Source of the DNA: Parabacteroides distasonis
GTDB taxonomy: Bacteria; Bacteroidota; Bacteroidia; Bacteroidales; Tannerellaceae
NCBI RefSeq assembly: GCF_004793765.1
Contig: NZ_SRYM01000016.1
Span: 1 to 64,000 of the forward strand
Direction of reading: 5' to 3'
DNA: 64,000 nt
Shown in pieces: positions 39,447-47,492 of the stretch; the first letter of the stretch is position 1; the number at the start of each line of letters is the position of its first letter. Under the pieces are notes generated by a model that had not been told where the DNA came from, did not search any database, and worked only from the letters and a program-made list of their open reading frames with translations. The translations under genes were made by a program, and so were the position numbers.

Positions 39447-39459
39447 TCTAATGCTTGAA

Positions 39460-40647
39460 TTAGTTCTCTAATTCTGTGATCTGGCCTGCACCTACTGTAC
39501 GTCCACCCTCGCGGATAGCGAAACGAAGACCTACGCTACATGCTACCGGATAGATCAACTCAACCTCGATCGTTACGTTATCACCCGGCATTACCATCTC
39601 AGTTCCTTCCGGCAAAGTGATCTCACCAGTTACGTCCAATGTACGGATGTAGAACTGAGGACGATATTTGTTATGGAACGGAGTGTGACGACCACCTTCT
39701 TCTTTCTTCAAGATATAAACCTCAGCCTTGAACTTAGAGTGCTCTTTAACCTGACCCGGGTGGCAGATTACCATACCACGTTTGATCTCATTCTTATCGA
39801 TACCGCGAAGCAACAGACCTACGTTGTCACCAGCCTCACCTTGATCCAACAATTTACGGAACATCTCAACACCTGTAACAACAGATTTCTTACCAGCAGC
39901 GCCAAGACCGATGATCTGAACTTCCTCACCTACCTTAACGATACCTGTCTCGATACGACCTGTAGCAACAGTACCACGACCTGTGATTGAGAATACGTCC
40001 TCAACCGGCATCAAGAACGGCTTGTCGATTTCGCGCGGAGGCAGAGGAATCCAAGTATCACAAGCTTCCATCAACTCCATTACTTTATCTTCCCATTGAG
40101 CATCACCGTTCAATGCACCAAGAGCAGAACCACGGATGAATGGAGTGTTGTCACCGTCGAATTGATAGAATGAAAGCAACTCTCTCATCTCCATCTCAAC
40201 CAATTCCAACATTTCCTCATCGTCAACCATGTCACACTTGTTCATGAAAACAACCAATCTCGGAACGTTTACCTGACGAGCCAAAAGGATGTGCTCGCGA
40301 GTTTGAGGCATAGGACCATCAGTAGCAGCAACTACGATGATAGCACCGTCCATCTGAGCAGCACCAGTTACCATGTTCTTTACGTAGTCGGCGTGACCCG
40401 GACAGTCTACATGAGCATAGTGACGATTTGCAGTCTGATACTCTACGTGAGCAGTGTTAATAGTAATACCTCTTTCTTTTTCTTCAGGAGCGTTGTCGAT
40501 AGAATCGAATGAACGCAGCTCTGAAAGACCTTTCTTTGCCAATACTGTTGTGATAGCAGCTGTCAAAGTTGTTTTACCGTGGTCAACGTGACCAATCGTA
40601 CCAATGTTCACATGTGGTTTCGATCTGTCAAATTTCTCTTTTGCCAT
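39460..40647 (-). CDS. tuf: Elongation factor Tu
   Basis: 395 residues. GTPase that brings aminoacyl-tRNA to the ribosome. The P loop [10 protein letters not shown] (about 18-27), switch I region with [20 protein letters not shown], and NKCDM are intact; domains II and III follow to the closing [12 protein letters not shown]. It lies between four tRNA genes upstream and tRNA-Trp downstream, the arrangement of E. coli tufB. Initiation is at ATG with an A/T-rich upstream region. Confidence 0.97.
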   Translation of the reverse strand: MAKEKFDRSKPHVNIGTIGHVDHGKTTLTAAITTVLAKKGLSELRSFDSIDNAPEEKERGITINTAHVEYQTANRHYAHVDCPGHADYVKNMVTGAAQMDGAIIVVAATDGPMPQTREHILLARQVNVPRLVVFMNKCDMVDDEEMLELVEMEMRELLSFYQFDGDNTPFIRGSALGALNGDAQWEDKVMELMEACDTWIPLPPREIDKPFLMPVEDVFSITGRGTVATGRIETGIVKVGEEVQIIGLGAAGKKSVVTGVEMFRKLLDQGEAGDNVGLLLRGIDKNEIKRGMVICHPGQVKEHSKFKAEVYILKKEEGGRHTPFHNKYRPQFYIRTLDVTGEITLPEGTEMVMPGDNVTIEVELIYPVACSVGLRFAIREGGRTVGAGQITELEN

Positions 40648-40696
40648 AACTTAATTGTTCTTTATTTGATTAATGATCATGTTCTATTTCCAATTG

Positions 40697-40768
<72 letters not shown>

Positions 40769-40779
40769 GAAATAAAAAG

Positions 40780-40852
40780 AGCGGAAGACGGGGCTCAAAC
40801 CCGCGACCCTCAGCTTGGAAGGCTAATGCTCTATCAACTGAGCTACTTCCGC
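40780..40852 (-). tRNA. tRNA-Gly (TCC)
   Basis: 73 nt. Acceptor GCGGAAG pairs with CTTCCGC, the anticodon loop CTTCCAA gives TCC, and a regular T arm with GGTTTGAGCC closes the molecule. No CCA is encoded. Confidence 0.94.
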
Positions 40853-40896
40853 AAGACCGAATGAACCAATTGACCTTATCTTTTGTTTCATCCGTG

Positions 40897-40979
40897 TGGG
40901 CAGTGATGGATTCGAACCACCGAAGGCGAAAGCCAGCTGAGTTACAGTCAGCCCCATTTGGCCACTCTGGTAACTGCCC
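40897..40979 (-). tRNA. tRNA-Tyr (GTA)
   Basis: 83 nt with the long variable arm of class II tRNAs. Acceptor GGGCAGT pairs with ACTGCCC, the anticodon loop CTGTAAC gives GTA, and the T arm holds GGTTCGAATCC. Confidence 0.94.
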
Positions 40980-40997
40980 ATTCTAATACATCCTTTG

Positions 40998-41071
40998 AGC
41001 CTCTTGTCGGATTCGAACCAACGACCCCGAGATTACAAATCACGTGCTCTGGCCAACTGAGCTAAAGAGGC
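40998..41071 (-). tRNA. tRNA-Thr (TGT)
   Basis: 74 nt. Acceptor GCCTCTT pairs with AAGAGGC; the anticodon loop TTTGTAA gives TGT. The anticodon stem has one U-U mismatch (29-41). First gene of the tRNA-tuf transcript. Confidence 0.93.
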
Positions 41072-41086
41072 AATATTTCTAAAAGA

Positions 41087-41115
41087 AGCCGTTTCGTCAC
41101 CACGGCGAAACGGCT
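41087..41115 (-). terminator. Terminator of rpsU-xerC-hpf overlapping the next promoter start
   Basis: AGCCGTTTCG (41087-41096) pairs with CGAAACGGCT (41106-41115); reading on the minus strand a TTCTTTT tail follows. The upper half of the stem lies at the predicted start point of the tRNA-tuf promoter. Confidence 0.6.
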
Positions 41116-41116
41116 G

Positions 41117-41147
41117 CAAATTTAGACATTATTTCTTACATACCAAA
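41117..41147 (-). promoter_or_regulatory. Promoter TTTG, 19 bp, TAAATTTG for the tRNA-tuf operon
   Basis: TTTG (41147-41144) and TAAATTTG (41124-41117) on the minus strand are 19 bp apart, a perfect match. The -33 TTTG is itself the end of a second TAAATTTG (41151-41144). Initiation is expected near 41110, about 40 bases before tRNA-Thr(TGT). Confidence 0.75.
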
Positions 41148-41164
41148 TTTATCTACCGTTTTTT

Positions 41165-41464
41165 TTATTTGGCTCTGATTTTTTCTTTGAATTTAACCAG
41201 TTGTTTCTCCAAAGCCTCAACACAATCGTCTATCGCCCCTTCGAAAGTATCGTTTATTTTATCAGCGAAACATTCCCCGTTCTTCACGGACAACATTATA
41301 CTGGCTTGCTTATTCTTCACCGTCTCAGGCTTAACCACCTTCAATGTAACCTCTGCCAATATAATACCATCGAAGTATTGCTCCAATTTAGAAACTTTCT
41401 TCTGAATAAACGCCTCCAACTGTGCAGTTGCGTCAAAATGAATTGCTTGAATTCTAACGTCCAT
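41165..41464 (-). CDS. hpf: Ribosome hibernation-promoting factor, short form
   Basis: 99 residues from the ATG at 41464, which overlaps the xerC end by 11 bases. Family marks are MDVRIQAIHFDATAQLEAFI at the start, IMLSVKNGECFADKINDTFEGAID in the middle and VEALEKQLVKFKEK at the end. Only the S30AE domain is present, as in HPF/YfiA; it occupies the 30S decoding centre in resting cells. A strong ribosome-binding site GGAGG (41474-41470) sits five bases before the ATG, rare for this phylum, and with the overlap it suggests coupled but independent initiation. Confidence 0.9.
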   Translation of the reverse strand: MDVRIQAIHFDATAQLEAFIQKKVSKLEQYFDGIILAEVTLKVVKPETVKNKQASIMLSVKNGECFADKINDTFEGAIDDCVEALEKQLVKFKEKIRAK

Positions 41465-42362
41465 AATAACCTCCTTCTTTTTTTGCTCTTGGATGAGCAT
41501 GATACACTTTTTTTAATTCCTCAAAGGTTGTATGCGTGTAAACACTGGTAGACGCCAAACTGCTATGACCTAACAAATCTTTCACAGCGTTCAGCTCAGC
41601 CCCATTGTTTAACATACTCGTTGCAAATGAATGTCGTAACACGTGTGGACTTCGTTTCGCCAACATAGGTATCTCCGACAATTGCTTTTTTACTATATTG
41701 TAAACAATCCCCGTTGATAATTGGTTCCCGTTCTTACGGACGAGAAACCATTCACTGGACGTCTCCACCTCACGATCACGGACTTCCGTGTATGCAAGCA
41801 TTAAGTTTTTTAAACCCTCCGCAAAAGGAATCAACCGCTGCTTGTTCCGCTTTCCGGTTACCTTGACCTGCATCGCCTCAAAATCCACATCCACGTTTCG
41901 TATGCCGATTAACTCAGAGCGGCGCATCCCAGTATCGTATAGCATCTCAATGACCAACCGATTCCTCACACCTTCAAAATCCTCATCAAATCCGTCCCCG
42001 TCCAACAACGCCTCCAACTCGCTATCCTTAATAAAATAAGGTAAAGGCTTCTTCGTTTTCGGACCGTTCACCAATCTCAACGGATTTGCGGAGACTATTC
42101 CCCGTTTCATGAGAAACTTAAAAAAAGATTTCAAAGAACTTAATTTCCGGTTTACCGATACGGGCGATAGCTTCTCGTCCATCAAACTGACGATCCAGCT
42201 TCTCACGAAATCCGAGTCGATTTCCCCGGGGTCAAATACACCTTCTCGATGCTCTCTTACATACCTCTGAAATTGGTCCAAATCTTTCGAATAAGCACCA
42301 ATCGTATAATCGGAATAGTTCCGTTCATACCGGAGATAGTTTAGAAAGTCATCGATCAGCAT
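41454..42362 (-). CDS. xerC: Tyrosine recombinase XerC-type
   Basis: 302 residues. An N-terminal SAM-like core-binding domain (FLNYLRYERNYSDYTIGAY) is followed by the catalytic domain with Arg in DTGMRRSEL, HVLRHSFATSM (His-x-x-Arg), LLGHSSLASTSVYTH and the nucleophile Tyr in that last segment. It resolves chromosome dimers at dif with a partner recombinase. Position in an rpsU-xerC-hpf operon next to the core cluster argues for the housekeeping enzyme rather than an integrase; XerC versus XerD cannot be settled by eye. Confidence 0.9.
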   Translation of the reverse strand: MLIDDFLNYLRYERNYSDYTIGAYSKDLDQFQRYVREHREGVFDPGEIDSDFVRSWIVSLMDEKLSPVSVNRKLSSLKSFFKFLMKRGIVSANPLRLVNGPKTKKPLPYFIKDSELEALLDGDGFDEDFEGVRNRLVIEMLYDTGMRRSELIGIRNVDVDFEAMQVKVTGKRNKQRLIPFAEGLKNLMLAYTEVRDREVETSSEWFLVRKNGNQLSTGIVYNIVKKQLSEIPMLAKRSPHVLRHSFATSMLNNGAELNAVKDLLGHSSLASTSVYTHTTFEELKKVYHAHPRAKKEGGYYGR

Positions 42363-42435
42363 ATTCTCGTTGCATCAACATTCATGCAACGAAAATAGGA
42401 ATAAGAATTCAATTAAACAAGCCCGGAAGCTATAA

Positions 42436-42627
42436 TTATTCTTCTACTTGTTGCAAATGCTGTACGTAGATAGCACGCATAGTCTGCTTTCTCTTCGTAA
42501 CAGACGGTTTCTCGAAAGCCTGACGGCCTCTTAATTCCTTTACTACACCTGTTTTCTCGAACTTTCTCTTGAATTTCTTAAGTGCCTTCTCGATGTTTTC
42601 GCCTTCTTTTAATGGAACTACGATCAT
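42436..42627 (-). CDS. rpsU: 30S ribosomal protein S21
   Basis: 63 residues, normal length. Basic helical protein at the 30S platform, with the family start MIVVPLKEGENIEKALKKFKR-like and RQAFEKPSVTKRKQ. In Bacteroidetes S21 sits close to the 16S rRNA 3' end where the anti-Shine-Dalgarno is hidden. It heads the operon with xerC and hpf and has a perfect promoter upstream. Confidence 0.95.
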   Translation of the reverse strand: MIVVPLKEGENIEKALKKFKRKFEKTGVVKELRGRQAFEKPSVTKRKQTMRAIYVQHLQQVEE

Positions 42628-42676
42628 AATTTAAATTGTTATATTGTTTAATTATTTATATCCTCAAATTGAGCGG

Positions 42677-42707
42677 CAAAATTACTGATTGTTTCGGGAT
42701 TAGCAAA
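42677..42707 (-). promoter_or_regulatory. Promoter TTTG, 19 bp, TAATTTTG for rpsU
   Basis: Minus-strand TTTG (42707-42704) and TAATTTTG (42684-42677) are separated by 19 bp, a perfect Bacteroidota promoter, with initiation near 42670, about 43 bases before the rpsU ATG. It begins right after the mtnA stop. Confidence 0.75.
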
Positions 42708-42711
42708 ACTT

Positions 42712-43749
42712 TCAGCGATTATTTTTATAAAAGATGCCTTTCTCCGTAATTATCGCCGTGATTAGCTCGTGAGGCGTAATGTCGAAGGCGGGGTTGTAGA
42801 CTTTCACATCTTTCGGGGCCATACGCCTTGAATACCACATCTCGGTGATCTCATCGGAGTTACGCTCCTCTATCACAATGGAATCGCCGTCCGGACACGA
42901 GCTATCGATGGTGGATGTAGGGCCTAATACATAGAAGGGAATATTGTAATGACGAGCCAAGATAGCCACTCCGGACGTGCCGATCTTATTCGCCACGTCG
43001 CCATTGGCTGCAACACGGTCACAACCTACGACCACGGCTTGCACCCAGCCTTTCCGCATAACGATGGAAGCCATATTATCGCAAATCAGCGTTACATCCA
43101 CGCCGGCCCTGCTTAGCTCATAGGCCGTGAGCCGGGCACCTTGCAACAAAGGGCGGGTCTCGTCGGCGAAGACCTTGAAATCATAGCCTCTCTCCTGCCC
43201 CAAGTAAATCGGCGCCAAGGCAGTGCCATATTCCGAAACCGCCAGATGTCCGGCATTGCAATGCGTAAGAATTCCCATCCCGGGACGGAGTAGCTCTAGG
43301 CAGTTCTCGCCGATCCGCCGGCAAGCGGCAGCGTCTTCCTCCCGGATCGCGATCGCTTCCTTATATAATAACTCTTTCCATTCCGAGACCGACAAAGTGG
43401 GATGAGCGGTCAATACCTGCTCCATCCGGTCCAGCGCCGCCACTAGATTCACCGCCGTCGGACGGGAACCGGCCAAATACTCCTTGATCCTCCGAAACTC
43501 ACCCACGAAAACAGATTTCTCCGCCGTATCGACCCGACGGGCGCAAACATAGATACCATAAGCGGCCGCAACCCCGATAGCGGGCGCTCCACGTACCTTT
43601 AATTTATAGATAGCGTCCCATATCTCCTCGGCCGTGGTAAGGGTCAGATACGCTTCCTTGCCCGGTAGCAGAGTTTGGTCCAAAATGACCACACCGTCCG
43701 CTTGCTCATTGAAACGCACGGTCCTTAAATCAGATAGAGTTTGTATCAT
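42712..43749 (-). CDS. mtnA: S-methyl-5-thioribose-1-phosphate isomerase
   Basis: 345 residues from the ATG at 43749; a longer frame overlaps the small upstream gene and is rejected. It converts methylthioribose-1-phosphate to the ribulose form in methionine salvage. The eIF2B-like fold shows [13 protein letters not shown], the catalytic Cys in [11 protein letters not shown], and the catalytic Asp in [17 protein letters not shown]. No other salvage gene is adjacent, so it may also act on other aldose-1-phosphates. A 54-residue ORF lies 13 bases upstream. Confidence 0.88.
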   Translation of the reverse strand: MIQTLSDLRTVRFNEQADGVVILDQTLLPGKEAYLTLTTAEEIWDAIYKLKVRGAPAIGVAAAYGIYVCARRVDTAEKSVFVGEFRRIKEYLAGSRPTAVNLVAALDRMEQVLTAHPTLSVSEWKELLYKEAIAIREEDAAACRRIGENCLELLRPGMGILTHCNAGHLAVSEYGTALAPIYLGQERGYDFKVFADETRPLLQGARLTAYELSRAGVDVTLICDNMASIVMRKGWVQAVVVGCDRVAANGDVANKIGTSGVAILARHYNIPFYVLGPTSTIDSSCPDGDSIVIEERNSDEITEMWYSRRMAPKDVKVYNPAFDITPHELITAIITEKGIFYKNNR

Positions 43750-43762
43750 TCGTCTGAATATA

Positions 43763-43927
43763 TTAATAAGAGATATGTACCGTATCGTTTTCCTGCACAA
43801 AATCACCTCCCTCATTCTTCTCTCCAACGGGGTCATTCGAGTTCAACATTGAATAATAAGAAGAAGAACATACGCTCAAGCCGAGAAGCAAAGTCGCAAA
43901 GACAAAAAGATAAAGCAGATACCCCAT
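43763..43927 (-). CDS. Small membrane or lipoprotein, 54 residues
   Basis: The frame opens at an ATG 22 bases after a perfect -7 box and ends 13 bases before mtnA. The product [20 protein letters not shown] begins with a hydrophobic segment and a Cys at residue 20 in a lipobox-like LSVC, with Val instead of Gly/Ala before the Cys; a hydrophilic acidic tail with [12 protein letters not shown] follows. No positive charge precedes the hydrophobic segment. I do not recognise the family. Promoter, spacing and composition support a real gene. Confidence 0.55.
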   Translation of the reverse strand: MGYLLYLFVFATLLLGLSVCSSSYYSMLNSNDPVGEKNEGGDFVQENDTVHISY

Positions 43928-43948
43928 GGCACTTCTTATTTGTTTTTA

Positions 43949-43956
43949 CAAAGCTA
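43949..43956 (-). promoter_or_regulatory. -7 promoter box TAGCTTTG for the small gene and mtnA
   Basis: Perfect TAnnTTTG on the minus strand with initiation expected about 16 bases before the small ORF ATG. No TTTG at 19-21 bp is seen. Confidence 0.5.
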
Positions 43957-44118
43957 GCAAATTATCCCTTGATATCTATTAGGTTCCTTATCTTTAACTT
44001 GATTTAAAGGGATCGGTTCACAAGATATCGGGAGCACAAGGCAGTAAACTCATACACGTTTATCATAACCTTTAGCTCTTTTATCCGGAATCCTAGCCCT
44101 TTTCTCCGTTATATGTTG

Positions 44119-44126
44119 TATCTTTG
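44119..44126 (+). promoter_or_regulatory. -7 promoter box TATCTTTG for the HU-like gene
   Basis: Perfect TAnnTTTG match. Initiation near 44133 would place the whole dyad array in a leader of about 195 bases. Confidence 0.5.
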
Positions 44127-44154
44127 AACCTGAAGTATTCATTATCTATCATCC

Positions 44155-44216
44155 GTTAGACAATTATCTAACAGTTGGTAGACGATCTTCCAACAGTTGG
44201 TGCATGATCATGCAAC
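44155..44216. promoter_or_regulatory. Three dyads at about 22-base spacing in the HU-like gene leader
   Basis: GTTAGA/TCTAAC (44155-44172), GTTGGTAGA/TCTTCCAAC (44174-44194) and GTTGG with the perfect palindrome TGCATGATCATGCA (44196-44216) follow one another, centred 21-22 bases apart and joined by AACAG; AACAGTTGGT at 44170 and 44192 is an exact repeat. They may be operators or a row of RNA hairpins. Confidence 0.55.
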
Positions 44217-44329
44217 GGCTGTTAGAAGATGAATTCTCCTTGAAGAAACCGCTAAGCTCGCCTATAGAAACGGATAAGCGATCTAGAAGAATCGGACAAA
44301 AGATCTATAACCATTTAAACACGACACAG

Positions 44330-44950
44330 ATGTCAGCAAATTACAAGCTAGTCAGAAATCCCAATCCGAATCCCGAGAAACCCGGGAAGTCATTACCCCT
44401 ACATCCTCGTTTGGTCTCTTGCGGGACGATACATACGGATGAGTTCATCAATAGAGCGAAGTCCCGATCTTCTTTCTCGCCTGCGGATATGAAAGGGATC
44501 TTGCAGCTTTTCCAAGACATGATGGTAGACTTCCTCATGTATGGCTATAACGTGGAGCTGGAGGGGATCGGCACATTCAGCGTCTCCCTGAAAAGCCGGC
44601 CCGTGATGGAAAAGAATGAGATCCGGGCAGAATCCATCCATTTCAAGGACGTGAAGTTCAGATCGTCCAAGGAACTAAGAGACCGGCTGAAAACCATGCC
44701 GGTGTTTCGTGACGAGTACACCGTCAGCGATCCCTCGTATCCTTCCGCCAAAGAATGCGAGCAAGAGGTATTCCGCTATCTGGAAACAAACCCTTTTATC
44801 CACCAGAAGAAGTATATGTCGCTCTGCGGATGCTCCAGAAGCAAGGCTTCCCTCGACTTGCGGCGACTGGTAAAAGAAGGGAAACTCCGGTGGGAAAAGC
44901 TGGGTACCTCACACCTATATTATAAGGTAGAAGAGCCAGCCCCTCGGTGA
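44330..44950 (+). CDS. HU-like DNA-binding protein
   Basis: 206 residues from the ATG at 44330. The start SANYKLVRNPNPNPEKPGK and HPRLVSCGTIHTDEF, followed by a beta-arm type stretch (YGYNVELEGIGTFSVSLKSRP), is the HU/IHF-like domain of a Bacteroidetes family. The C-terminal 70 residues add a winged-helix-like segment (NPFIHQKKYMSLCGCSRSKA, then LRRLVKEGKL), so the protein may bind DNA with two domains. It could be a nucleoid protein that also senses its own leader repeats; this last point is inference. Confidence 0.8.
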   Translation: MSANYKLVRNPNPNPEKPGKSLPLHPRLVSCGTIHTDEFINRAKSRSSFSPADMKGILQLFQDMMVDFLMYGYNVELEGIGTFSVSLKSRPVMEKNEIRAESIHFKDVKFRSSKELRDRLKTMPVFRDEYTVSDPSYPSAKECEQEVFRYLETNPFIHQKKYMSLCGCSRSKASLDLRRLVKEGKLRWEKLGTSHLYYKVEEPAPR

Positions 44951-44971
44951 GACAAATCCAAAATAATTCAT

Positions 44972-44979
44972 TAACTTTG
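44972..44979 (+). promoter_or_regulatory. -7 promoter box TAACTTTG
   Basis: Perfect TAnnTTTG match 31 bases before the aminopeptidase P ATG. Confidence 0.5.
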
Positions 44980-45010
44980 CGAATATTAATGTTGACTAAA
45001 ATAAAATGCG

Positions 45011-46798
45011 ATGAAAACAAACATTCCTGAACGTATCGCCGCCCTACGGGAGGCTATGAGACAACAGAAGGTTGACGCTTACATCATACCCAGTTCCGAC
45101 CCGCACCTAAGCGAGTATCCGGCCGATCGCTGGAAATCGAGAGAATGGATATCCGGCTTCACCGGCTCGGCGGGAACGATCGTAGTCACTGCGGACAAGG
45201 CGGGCTTATGGACCGATTCCCGATATTTCCTGCAAGCGGCCAGCCAGCTGGAAGGTACCGGTATCGAACTCTATAAGTTGGCACTCCCGGAAACGCCTTC
45301 GATCACGGAATTCCTCTTACATGAGTTACACGCCGGACAAGCCGTGGGGCTGGACGGGCAAACCTATAGCGCCGCCGAAGCGAATGCCTTGGCGAATAAA
45401 CTAAGCCGGAAAGAGATCAAGCTAGATACCTCGGCCGACTTGATCGAGGGTATCTGGAAGGACCGCCCCGCCGTCCCCGGAAACCCGATATTCGAGATGC
45501 CGGAAGCATTAAGCGGGGTCTCCGTACACGAGAAGCTAGACCGCATCAATAACCGGCTACGAAGCGAGGGTGCCGACTGCTTGATCCTCGCCGCCTTGGA
45601 CGAGATCGCATGGGCGTTCAATATCCGAGGCACGGACGTGACCTATAACCCGGTCGTAGTCAGCTACGCCTTCGTATCGGAGGACGAGAGCGTGCTTTTC
45701 ATCAAGCCGGAGAAGCTGACCGCCGAGATCTCCGAGCATTTGAAGAAAGAGGGAGTTACGCTTGCCGAATACTCCATGATCCGGAAATATCTGTCCCGCC
45801 TACCGGAAAACAGCCGGGTATTCGTGGATATGAACAAGACGAACGTCTCCTTATACGATGCGATCCCGGGAAACTGTACGATCGTGGAAGGGATCTCCCC
45901 CGCCAACCACTTGAAGAGCATCAAGAACGAGACCGAGATCAAGGGATTCCAAAACGCCGTGGTAAAAGATGGCGTCGCCTTGACAAAATTCTATATCTGG
46001 CTGGAGAAACAAATGGCGGAAGGAGCCCAAATTACAGAGATCAGCGCCGCCGAGAAGCTGACAGCCTTACGTGCGGAACAACCGCAATACATCATGGATA
46101 GCTTCGGCACGATCTGCGGCTACGCCGAGCATGGAGCGATCGTTCATTACTCCGCTACGCCGGAGACGGACGCAACCTTGAAACCGGAAGGATTGCTTTT
46201 GATCGATTCCGGCGCGCAATATCTGGACGGAACGACGGATATCACCCGTACGATCGCCCTTGGAGAGCCGACGGAGCAGATGAAAAAGGATTTCACCCGT
46301 GTATTGAAAGGAACGATCAGCTTGGCGAAAAGCAAGTTTCCCGCCGGTACACGAGGTTCCCAGATCGATATCCTTGCCCGTAAAGCGCTATGGGATTCCG
46401 GAATCAATTACTTGCACGGAACCGGTCATGGTATCGGCCATTGCCTAAACGTACACGAAGGCCCCCAAAGCATCCGCATGGAGGAGAACCCGGTGACCTT
46501 GAAGCCCGGAATGGTGATCAGCGACGAGCCGGCCATGTATCGTACCGGCGAATACGGTATCCGTACGGAGAACATGATCTTGGTACGTGAGGACAGCGAG
46601 ACGGAATTCGGGAAATTCCTAGGATTCGATACGCTGACGCTTTGCTTTATCGACACGAGCCTGATTATCATCCCCATGCTCTCTGCCCGTGAGCACGCTT
46701 GGCTGAACAAATACCACCAAATAGTCTACGAAAAGATCAGCCCGTTCTTGAACGAGGAGGAGAAAGCTTGGCTGAAAGAGAAAACAACAGAAATTTAA
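45011..46798 (+). CDS. Xaa-Pro aminopeptidase (M24B)
   Basis: 595 residues, the long three-domain form resembling eukaryotic aminopeptidase P1. Two creatinase-like N-terminal domains precede the pita-bread catalytic domain, whose metal ligands are visible: Asp in LLIDSGAQY and in DGTTDITRT, His in HGTGHGIGH, Glu in ISDEPAMY and in IRTENMILV. It removes an N-terminal residue followed by proline. No signal peptide, so cytosolic. Together with DPP IV and the proline catabolic genes it suggests use of proline-rich peptides. The carbonic-anhydrase-like gene follows after 10 bases, probably in one operon. Confidence 0.92.
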   Translation: MKTNIPERIAALREAMRQQKVDAYIIPSSDPHLSEYPADRWKSREWISGFTGSAGTIVVTADKAGLWTDSRYFLQAASQLEGTGIELYKLALPETPSITEFLLHELHAGQAVGLDGQTYSAAEANALANKLSRKEIKLDTSADLIEGIWKDRPAVPGNPIFEMPEALSGVSVHEKLDRINNRLRSEGADCLILAALDEIAWAFNIRGTDVTYNPVVVSYAFVSEDESVLFIKPEKLTAEISEHLKKEGVTLAEYSMIRKYLSRLPENSRVFVDMNKTNVSLYDAIPGNCTIVEGISPANHLKSIKNETEIKGFQNAVVKDGVALTKFYIWLEKQMAEGAQITEISAAEKLTALRAEQPQYIMDSFGTICGYAEHGAIVHYSATPETDATLKPEGLLLIDSGAQYLDGTTDITRTIALGEPTEQMKKDFTRVLKGTISLAKSKFPAGTRGSQIDILARKALWDSGINYLHGTGHGIGHCLNVHEGPQSIRMEENPVTLKPGMVISDEPAMYRTGEYGIRTENMILVREDSETEFGKFLGFDTLTLCFIDTSLIIIPMLSAREHAWLNKYHQIVYEKISPFLNEEEKAWLKEKTTEI

Positions 46799-46808
46799 AC
46801 AACTAAAA

Positions 46809-47324
46809 ATGGCATTAATCAAATCCGTTCGTGGCTTTACCCCGAAGATCGGTAAAGACACTTTTTTAGCAGACAACGCCACGATTATAGGTGACGTAGA
46901 GATCGGTGAAGGTTGCAGCATCTGGTTTGGCACCGTGCTTCGCGGCGACGTGAACTCGATTCGCATCGGCAACGGCGTGAACGTACAGGATGGTTCCGTC
47001 CTTCACACCTTATATGAGAAATCGACGATCGAGATCGGCGATGATGTATCCATCGGCCATAACGTAACGATCCACGGGGCGAAGATTTGCAATGGCGCCT
47101 TGATCGGAATGGGCTCCGTGGTATTGGATCACGCCGTAGTAGGCGAGGGAGCGATCATCGCCGCAGGTTCCGTAGTATTAAGCAAGACGATCGTCGAGCC
47201 GGGCAGTATCTACGCCGGAGTTCCCGCTAAGTTCGTCAAGAAGGTAGATCCCGAACAAGCGAAGGAGATCAACCAAAAGATAGCCAAGAACTACCATATG
47301 TATTCCTCTTGGTATAAAGAATAA
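46809..47324 (+). CDS. Gamma-carbonic anhydrase family protein
   Basis: 171 residues of left-handed beta-helix made from hexapeptide repeats (from about IGDVEIGEGCSIWFGTVLRGD to IIAAGSVVLSKTIVEPGSI), ending with a C-terminal helix. Histidines in VLHTLYE and SIGHNVTIHG correspond to zinc ligands of gamma-carbonic anhydrases, so trimers could hydrate CO2. Many relatives have lost activity, so this is a family call. It lies 10 bases behind the aminopeptidase gene. Confidence 0.88.
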   Translation: MALIKSVRGFTPKIGKDTFLADNATIIGDVEIGEGCSIWFGTVLRGDVNSIRIGNGVNVQDGSVLHTLYEKSTIEIGDDVSIGHNVTIHGAKICNGALIGMGSVVLDHAVVGEGAIIAAGSVVLSKTIVEPGSIYAGVPAKFVKKVDPEQAKEINQKIAKNYHMYSSWYKE

Positions 47325-47333
47325 TAGCATGTA

Positions 47334-47365
47334 TTTGATTATTTGAATTATAAACCATATATTTG
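47334..47365 (+). promoter_or_regulatory. Promoter TTTG, 20 bp, TATATTTG
   Basis: TTTG (47334-47337) and TATATTTG (47358-47365) are 20 bp apart, a perfect Bacteroidota promoter. It drives the 33-residue ORF, the truncated hydrolase and the CBM9-like gene. Confidence 0.75.
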
Positions 47366-47390
47366 TATCTATGAAAAAAAGGACAATAAT

Positions 47391-47492
47391 ATGGAGTTAG
47401 TAATCTTTCTTGGAGTTGTCGGGATTATTTGCCTAATAGGCTTAATTTACACGTATACCCCTTCAGGCAAAAAGTGGTTACATGAAAAATAA
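47391..47492 (+). CDS. 33-residue single-helix membrane peptide
   Basis: The frame opens at an ATG about 20 bases after the expected start of transcription and ends overlapping the next ORF by 11 bases. MELVIFLGVVGIICLIGLIY is one membrane helix and the basic tail SGKKWLHEK would face the cytosol. The promoter and the overlap support translation. It could also be a remnant of a longer gene or an upstream peptide that couples translation. Confidence 0.45.
   Translation: MELVIFLGVVGIICLIGLIYTYTPSGKKWLHEK

Larger units (their letters stand above)
43928..44329. other. Divergent intergenic region of about 400 bases
   Basis: Contains a minus-strand -7 box (43949-43956), a plus-strand -7 box (44119-44126) and a triple dyad array (44155-44216). 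A 42-codon in-frame upstream extension of the HU-like gene (from 44204) is possible but lies over the array, so I treat it as leader. Confidence 0.5.

Noticed and set aside
41144-41151. Second minus-strand TAAATTTG as a separate promoter
   Set aside because: It lacks its own upstream TTTG at 19-21 bp; its end serves as the -33 box of the promoter at 41117-41124.
44204-44329. 42-residue N-terminal extension of the HU-like protein
   Set aside because: Begins inside the dyad array and does not look like the family start SANYKLVRNPNP, which follows the ATG at 44330.
47371-47400. Nine-codon frame MKKRTIIWS upstream of the 33-residue peptide
   Set aside because: Too short to support; a leader peptide cannot be excluded but nothing else points to it.
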